In this document: positions 56,658 through 64,000 of the stretch, in pieces
Position numbering within the stretch: position 1 is the first letter of the stretch
How the letters are laid out: each line of letters opens with the position of its first letter
Assembly: GCA_945859605.1 (NCBI GenBank)
Contig: OX243825.1
Location: 770,326-834,325 of the forward strand
Reading direction: 5' to 3'
Source: Lumbricus rubellus
Taxonomy: Eukaryota > Annelida > Clitellata > Crassiclitellata > Lumbricidae
Length of the DNA stretch: 64,000 bases
Translations under genes and position numbers: made by a program
Notes under the pieces: model-generated
Database searches by the model: none
What the model was told of the DNA's origin: nothing
What the model saw: only the letters and a program-made list of their open reading frames with translations

Positions 56658-58423
56658 AGAGTTTTGTGATTTTTAGTCGAGACGAGTATTTTAATTTTCT
56701 GTGAATAGCGAATGGTGCAAAGCACGTTTCAAACACTTTGCATAAATCTTTGTATACACAATATCTTGTGCATTTGTTTTGTGTGTTTGGTCCAAACTAC
56801 ACTGTCTTGTTGAAGAGAAATTCTACCGAAATATAGATATAATTATGATTATCTACTGTCAGCGATGCTGGTAGAGAAAGCAAATTGTGGTTGGAAATTG
56901 GAATAAAAAATTTCTAATTCGAAGATGGTGCTGATTATGATGATGATGATGATGACGGTGTTTATGGTGATGATGACGATGATGGCGATCGGCCTTAAAT
57001 ACCTTCAGGGTAATGAAAGACGAGCAAAGGTCAATTCTTCTTTCAGAGTCTTTGTGTCTATATCGTTCACATCATTTGTCCGTTTTCTATTCAAGACACG
57101 CTTTGCAAGTTTAATCGTCTGATGATTTCTTTTCTCAACACAAAACATATTAAGACAAAGTAACCTATGACTTCTATGGCGCCAGCCGCCAGGGTCGACC
57201 CTTAGAGTTGGAGTCAGTCCTCTTCCTCCCACTTGTCTTAACAGTTAACAGTTAGATCTAACACCCCTTTTACCTTATAGCCTACGTAACGGCTAAAAGA
57301 CATTTTGAAGCCATCTGAAAACTTGTCTTTCGTGTAGCCTATTTTGTTAGACTGCTATAGCCTACATTTTGAGCAGCACTGTGAGGTTCTTAACAAATAG
57401 CTACGTACATGTAGGATAGACGTAGACCTACATGCTTGCACACTTAGTCCCTAGACTCCCTACTTACATACATGTAATGTAACTATTATGTAAGCCACGT
57501 CAGGAAGACCAGCTTATTCACCGGCTTCTTTCGAAAGAAGTCTCCACTCTCCTGATGCGCGGTTTAAAAGCCGAGTTAATGTAACATTGCAAGTGAACCG
57601 TAGGAAAGAATTGGATCCAATCTCCAAAGTTAACCAACTTAACCAGTGCATCATTTTCGTTCTATGCTACTGACATGAAACCTAGGCTACGAAACCTGTG
57701 AGCAATTTAATCTACAGGATGCCTACCTAGTAACTATACTGCACTTCATACAGCAGTAACCGTGCTGCGGCTTGTCAACTTCATTTCTATTAAACGAATA
57801 ATGTAAAATTTCGTAAAAAGAAAAACTTAATGGTCTTGACATTTATTTAGACGTATTTTCCTTTTTTCAACCGATTCGCCAGATGGCGAAACAAGGATGA
57901 CCGTTTTAACGACACAGCCATGTCAATGATGATTAGTCACTAGTGTCGCCCTCCTCCCTTATCCAGGCTTGGGACTGGCATTCGTTTACGACGTGCGTAG
58001 GTCTACTTTCGACAACTCCCCCAGTTTGTCAACCTCATCTAATGGGTAGCCTACGTGCATAGAGGGGTGGGGGGGGGGGGTTCCTCAAGTTCCTCTGAAA
58101 TAATAGACTAAGTTAGAAGGAGAAGAAACGAACAACAAGAATCAATTCTCTCAACTTCATGACATTATATTTTGGCAATGAATCGAAGAAATCAAATTGA
58201 ACAGATTTGAAAATAGAATCAGATTCAACGAAAAATAACTTCAAGCTTAAACCGAACATTAATTATTGCTGAAAATCAGACCACCTTTCTCATCTACATA
58301 ATATATGCGCCCCAATTATATACATATTCATCATCATCGCAAATATATTCATAATCGCTACTGCAAACCTATTCATATAATATTCTCCGGACCTGCTTCA
58401 CTTATAATAAAACAAAAATAATA

Positions 58424-58460
<37 letters not shown>

Positions 58461-58665
58461 AATAATCTGTGGTGAACAGCAGACTGAAACAATATTTACA
58501 TAATTATTATAATCAAGTTATTAAACCTCGAATAACATATTTTCCGTAAAACACTTTCATACCAACAATTATCATTAAAACCGAAGAAAGCTATATTGAC
58601 AAAGATTAAACATGTATATACACACACATAATCCGCATATAACTACACATATAAATATTATATGT
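56658..58665. other. No gene; composition switch zone
   Basis: (GAT)n lies at 56932-56990, AATAAA (+) at 56902-56907 and TTTATT (AATAAA on the minus strand) at 57842-57847. 57947-57995 is a SINE family 3 core (CGCCCTCCTCCC ... CTTGGGACTGGCATTCG). Poly-G is at 58069-58080 and (AAT)n at 58425-58460. Confidence 0.5.
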
Positions 58666-58673
58666 ATGTACGT

Positions 58674-58816
58674 CAGTAGTGTAGTCCTAAAAAATGAAGT
58701 GGGGGAACGCTCTTTATAATAATATTATTATTAGTAGTATTATTATTAATATTCCATTATCCCTGGAAAAAAGTGGGGAAACGGCGTTCCCCCGCGTCCC
58801 CCTCACTACAACACTG
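58674..58816. mobile_element. hAT-type MITE (143 bp)
   Basis: Ends CAGTAGTGTAGT and, inward from the right, CAGTGTTGTAGTGAG. The exact 8-bp duplication ATGTACGT flanks it (58666-58673 and 58817-58824). Subterminal GGGGGAACG and its inverse CGTTCCCCC occur on both sides. The AT-rich core has no frame. Confidence 0.9.
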
Positions 58817-58824
58817 ATGTACGT

Positions 58825-59695
58825 ACGTACGAGCAATGTATAATTATAAGCAAATATAGGCACATAATATTGCAGGACTTGAAGATAGAAGATTGTCAAA
58901 ATTGAGCAGCACATGGTCTAGCTCAGAAACCCTTGCCTGTATGTCACAACAACTCATTTAAAATTCATCTGTAACTTTCCAAGTGTGGTGTGGGGGGGGG
59001 GGGGGGGATGAGCGGCACAGAACCGGCAATAAGAACGTCTTCATTAGAGAAAGGAGTACTAATCATAGTGTAGAGCAATGCCAACGGACCACAACTCATG
59101 CTATTTATAAACTCAGCATGAATCCCAATAAGAACGAAATGACAATGCAGTGCAAATGAAAACTAATCTCTTCACGCTCAATTGCGCCTTCAACTATCAT
59201 CATGCACACACGAACAATTGACATCAGCAATTAAACAATAGTAGATTATTGTTCGTTATTTACACAATGCATGTGTGTTGAGTGCGCCGCAAGAGTTAAA
59301 ATCGAGACGAGGATAGAAAAGTGTTTCTCTTCTGTCATTGTTACATAGTAAAGTCAACTTTTTTGAGTTGTCTGTTCACAACATAAAATCGTATTTATAA
59401 GGAATAAGTTAAAACCATCCATGAGAAAACCATCGGCAACCTCAATCCGCTCAATCTTATCCATCCATTCAATCCATCCATCCATCCAATAATCCATCCT
59501 TTATTTTTCCCAAAGGACAGGTAGGACTAACCTTGGTAAAGCCTTCTGCAGATTAATCAAATTGCAGTTTTACGAAATTATGGACTTTAAAGTCTTGATT
59601 GCTTGACATTTACAATTATTTAGACAAACATCATGACCATCTTTATCATCATCACCACACCAGAGTGCATTTGTGGGGAGAACTCCCCAAGACTC
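58825..59695. other. No gene; poly-G and short TCCA tract
   Basis: Poly-G at 58991-59007 and (ATCC)n at 59460-59490. A-rich composition on the + strand. Confidence 0.6.
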
Positions 59696-59696
59696 A

Positions 59697-59758
59697 TTCC
59701 CACTGTTACCCCAAACTGTTACCCCAAACTGTTACCCCAAACTGTTACCCCAAACTGC
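59697..59758 (+). repeat. 13-bp tandem repeat
   Basis: About four to five copies of TTACCCCAAACTG. The small frames across it are repeat translations. Confidence 0.9.
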
Positions 59759-62700
59759 TTCGTCTTCATATTTTCTTCCCCACACCTCTGCCAAAAAGGT
59801 TCCCCAACAAACTGCACTTGAATAAATAGCCTACCTATAATAATTAATCTGAGATAAATATAATATATTGCAACATGCAGGATAAGATTACCAACTTCGT
59901 CCTACTACCATCATCAGCGACTACATGTGCACTTCCAATATCACCAGTGACACTCAAGTTATCATTGACAACCAAAGTCATCAATGACTAAACGTGACTT
60001 TGACGTTGTCATGACTCATGACGAACGTCAGATCACTGACACTAACTGCTCTCAATGTCAGCAAGAGTCACCAATGTACGGTATTGAGCAGTAGCATAAT
60101 ATGGTAGCAGCATTACACATAACTTCGGTTTTTAACCACCAAAAACTGAAGCACCAAAAGCAATAAATTTACAGGAAAAGGGGTGAAAGGCATATTGTGC
60201 TATTGCGAGCAATTTTTAAGGCCATACTTTCCTTGGAAAAGGAAAGGCATCCGAGGCACTTTGAAAAAACACAATAACGACTTGGAAAACTTGAACAACG
60301 AAAAACAAGATAGTCTAACAGATCACATTACAGTTTACAGCAGGTAATCCGGCCATGACTAACTTTATGAACCAAAGCCAGCCAAAAGTACAGCACCGAA
60401 AGCCAGTCAAGTCTTAATTTAAGGCAATACAGACCGATAACAAAACCAGTTGAGACGCAATTCGCTATTGCTACATCTAAGCCAGTCAATTGAAACTGGA
60501 AAACGATGCAGAATAACATTACGGCCAGTCAAATCCTCACAATTACATTGGCTCACTGGCTTTACACGAGTCCAATTCTGACTGGTTCAATTCAGTTCGC
60601 ATTCGAAGCGAAATTTGTGGCAGACAGGCAGCCATGCAGAGAGGCAGGCAGATGGTGGTAAAAGGCACAATCACATGAACCCCACCCTTCCCCTTCCTTC
60701 ATCGTTCCTTCTCCTCCCCCTCTAGCCCCTCCGCTCCCACCATTTCATCACTGTGACTGTCTATTCCGTTTGCATAATACTGCGCAATCCGACTCTTCCT
60801 ACTTAATTCTGGGGCGTCCAATTTCAGCAGACGGCATATGACCTCTTGCCCTTTCTCTAACCCTTGCTCTCCGAGACCCCCTCGCCGACAAGGGCGAGGG
60901 AAACAGGACGTTGACTTGTCATTTCCATTTAGCCCCCACCCTCACAAAAAATATCATCAATTTCAACGGAAGATTCAATGAAAACGATATAGTGATGAGA
61001 AATTAGGAAATTCCTATACCGGTACTTTGATGGTAAGACCGAAGCATGGATTTGTGATGACTTAGGCCTAACAGGTTTCGTTACAATCGACAGAAAGTAA
61101 CGTGGTTACGGTTAGACTGGGAATTACCCGTACAATAGAATTAACCATCATCATCATCGTCTGGGAGAGCGCAATTAAACAAAACACTTTCACAGCGAGT
61201 AAAGCTGAAGAGTCTGAAGTTGCATAGTTAGAAGGAAAAACTTGGACGACAGGAGTTTAAAGTTTGATCGTAGGTTAAGGCTGGAGAATGCCCCATTGGC
61301 CAGTGGGATGGAATTAGCCTACACAAGAAATGTCCTGCAAATGGAAAACGATGCATTTCGTCCGATTTTCAAATGGAAAGAGCCTGTGCTGGGAACTTGT
61401 TGGGGTTAGGTTTGGAAATTGCCTGACAAATGTATCAATCCAATGAAATAGGATCTGTCCAGGGATTCTTGCAATAGCCTCCATTAGAATTATATTGTAG
61501 TTATCGATTAAAATAAGGCATTTGTCTGACCAATTAAAATAAAATCCACAAGTTACCCACATCCCATATGCTACCCACATCCCATAAGGACCCATATGCT
61601 ACCCACATCCCATAAGGACCCATATGCTACCCACATCCCATATGTTACCCGTATTATTATATGACTCCCTCTCTCTCTCATGTTCACACTATGCATCCAA
61701 ATAACGGAGACCTCACGTGCATAGAGTACAGACCCTGTGTCAGTTAGTCTCTCTCTAACAAACAACACCAAACATTTTTACCCATATATCATCGGATAAA
61801 GCTATTTACTTACCGAGTAACAACTGTGCCTCACATTTTACAACACAACAAATGGATTACTGCGTAACTTAAGCTTTACATATTTTCAATTTACAGAATT
61901 CGGACCAAAAAGGTGAAAGTTACGCTTTGTAAAGTAGCAATGCTTCTTAAAACGTTTCAACATAATTTTTATCCACATCTCACATTCCATAAAATTATCA
62001 TCTTCTCGATACATTGTGCATTGGATACCGGTGATAAAGAAGCTACTATTTATACCAATTACTAATTTTAATAATACCATCTTCAAAACATTCCGCATGA
62101 AGCAATAATGTGGATAACACTTCACTACGCAGCATGACTAAGACTATAGACATAAGGAAATTCAGTTTGAGATAATAGCAGTAATAATAATAATAGTAAT
62201 AATAATAATAAAAATTATTATAACAACGCTACTGCTACTGCTTCAACTACAACTACTACCACTAACGATAATGATACCAAGCAACAGCCGCGGCTGATCG
62301 AAGGAACCTGTATAATTAAAATTTCCGACACACTATAATTCCCATCTAGTTGTGAGTCATTAAACTCTTAGTGCAATCTGCATTTTCTCTTTTCGATCGA
62401 GGGAATAAAATCACGTGCAGCAGTGAGGACAATGACGATGATGAGGAGGAGTAGGAAACTGTGCCATGCGAAAGCGGTAGCAAAATCGGTTTCAGTCTAT
62501 CAAGAACTGGGGCAACAGGATCCTACGAAACCCTGGCCGCCGGGTCAGACGTCGAAAGTGCAGCGACTGAAATATTCCTCAGCAAATTACAGGACAAGTG
62601 AGAATAGGGGCTGAATTCTAAAAAGTTCCGGAACAAATTACAAATAGCTGCAAGTGAAAAATGTTGACAGTGCAACAGTACTTCAACATCCTCTTCGAAT

Positions 62701-63850
62701 GCAGTTGAGTAATGTCTTTCTAAAAGTCTACAACTGTCTTTCCAAAACGGCCACAAAGTTAGAAAGAGGTCACGTTTCGAAGATAACTAAAATTTTGATT
62801 GTTTTTATTAATGGTTAATGCTTAAGCTGATAAACAAAACCAGTGTCAAGAAAATTCAGCCCCAAAACAAGAAGAACAGAAATGACCCCCAGGATATAGA
62901 AAATGAAAATAAAGTGATTCACCCTGCAAAATCGACATTTAATTTTGTCCGACGTTTAGAGAACCTTCTCCTAGATTCACCCACGTCCACTCTGAACAAC
63001 ACGAAGAAGCCTCTTAGAGCAACAAATTTCATAGATTTTGGTCTGTTTTATACATAACGAAAAGCTCTGATTAAGAAGAATGGTAAGAACAAAGGCAGAA
63101 TCAAATCATTAGCTGCCAACTGCTTCGTGGATGGTCATAATATAGCAAGATTAATCTAATCTAATCTAAATCTAATCTAAACTAACCTAATTTAAAAACG
63201 TCTACAACACAATTATAATAAATTTCAAAGGTCACACTTTGCTGCTATTGGTCATCAAAACCACGTGATTCAATCCCACATGACTTGAAGGTCTTTGGAC
63301 GAATTGAATTGAGAAGAACTTTGAGTTTTAACAAACAAATCAAATAGATGTCTAACTGAATGAGAAAGATGGGAAGAGATAAAACAATGGCAAGGTCTTT
63401 CTCTCGCAAACCACATCCTGCAGGAACATCCCTAAGCACAGAAAGCCGACGTTGCAGCCATTGATTGAAAACAAAACGCAATAATATTTGGAGATCAAAG
63501 AATAAAATCAAGATCAAGACAACGACCAACATGAGAAACTTTTCAGTCTACTCTGCACACAAACAGTTCTTTCATTGCTACATTATATTCAGCTGATTGT
63601 TCTTATTATATCAAAACAGAAAACCTAATCTGCAGTTTCAACAAGTGCTTATTGGACAATCATCTCACGAGTAAAGCAGCCTGGCGACAAACGTTAAGTT
63701 ATCTCAACGTTAATCTGAAATCTTTGGTAATTAAAACATGAAGAAAATGGACAGAAACAGCTTTGGCGATGATGTTGAAGTCTCTAATATATACCCTGAA
63801 TGTTTAATTCTGAGTAGCAAGAACGTTTACACATGATTTGACATACTGAC
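59759..63850. other. No gene recognised; A/C-rich DNA
   Basis: Short irregular repeats include GCCAGTCAA words at 60340-60600, CCCACATCCCATA at 61556-61640, (AAT)n at 62180-62205 and ATCTAATCTAA at 63152-63185. Open frames are short (under 100 codons) and unrecognised on either strand. If a minus-strand gene covers this stretch, only introns are visible. Confidence 0.5.
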
Positions 63851-64000
63851 ACTACTGTGACACTGACGATTTGACACAAGTCACCAGATTTATGGATCCA
63901 CATAGACACTGATGACTTTGACACAAGTCATTGGTCCATATTGACACTGATGACTTTGACATGAGTCGTAGTGATGCCCAATGACTTTGATACAAGTCAC
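63851..64000 (+). repeat. TGACTTTGACACAAGTCA-type tandem repeat running off the window
   Basis: Four diverged units share GATGACTTTGACACAAGTCA (the last with AATGACTTTGATACAAGTCA). A related arrangement of GACACTGA/GTCATCAATGAC words lies at 59930-60060. The array continues past the window end. Confidence 0.75.

Noticed and set aside
62818..63057. 79-codon + frame, lysine- and asparagine-rich
   Set aside because: Composition follows the local A-rich bias and no motif or splice context is visible.

Overview
This is animal genomic DNA. The clearest gene is the main coding exon of a class IV POU homeobox gene (POU4/Brn3), which is found only in animals. The coding content is exon-like and sparse. 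The rest is dominated by simple repeats, DNA-transposon remnants, 5'-truncated LINEs and tRNA-derived SINEs. The frequent 'taggccta'-type words, the POU4 structure and the repeat mix make me lean to a marine invertebrate, perhaps an echinoderm. That is an impression and not a determination.

Layout. Positions 1-3026 read as the 3' part of the POU4 intron, or upstream DNA, and carry a non-autonomous piggyBac-like element (1262-2095). The POU4 terminal exon is at 3027-4082. Six AGGTCA-type half-sites follow it directly. From 4.5 to 12.9 kb there are purine-rich and (TCCA)n-type microsatellites, a 393-bp hAT MITE with an 8-bp target duplication (8615-9007), SINE copies and a LINE tail. At 12863-17122 lies a stack of nested insertions: a piggyBac-like element split by a hAT-like element, which holds a ~49-bp minisatellite and two LINE remnants.

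From 17 to 45.9 kb I see no convincing coding exon. This stretch holds SINEs, a ~1-kb inverted-repeat transposon (26254-27236), a 137-bp MITE (30629-30765), a G-quadruplex-prone minisatellite (37148-37273), a mariner-like fold-back element (41019-42008), and a GC-rich patch ending in a perfect palindromic RFX X-box (43181-43194). The second gene is a large exon (from 45902; CDS 46033-48183) for a 716-residue nuclear protein with three C2H2 zinc fingers. I cannot assign it to a named family.

Downstream are a 25-bp array, a 5'-truncated LINE with a 12-bp target duplication (51635-52024), a 47-bp array with an alternating variant pattern (53843-54762), a CpG-rich palindromic spot (56318-56380) and another hAT MITE with a perfect 8-bp duplication (58674-58816). 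Around 57-58 kb the + strand changes by eye from G/T-rich to A/C-rich. This could mark the end of the zinc-finger transcription unit against a convergent unit.

Both recognisable genes encode nuclear DNA-binding proteins on the + strand about 42 kb apart. Nothing here shows that they are co-regulated. No CRISPR array, rRNA gene or credible functional tRNA gene was found.
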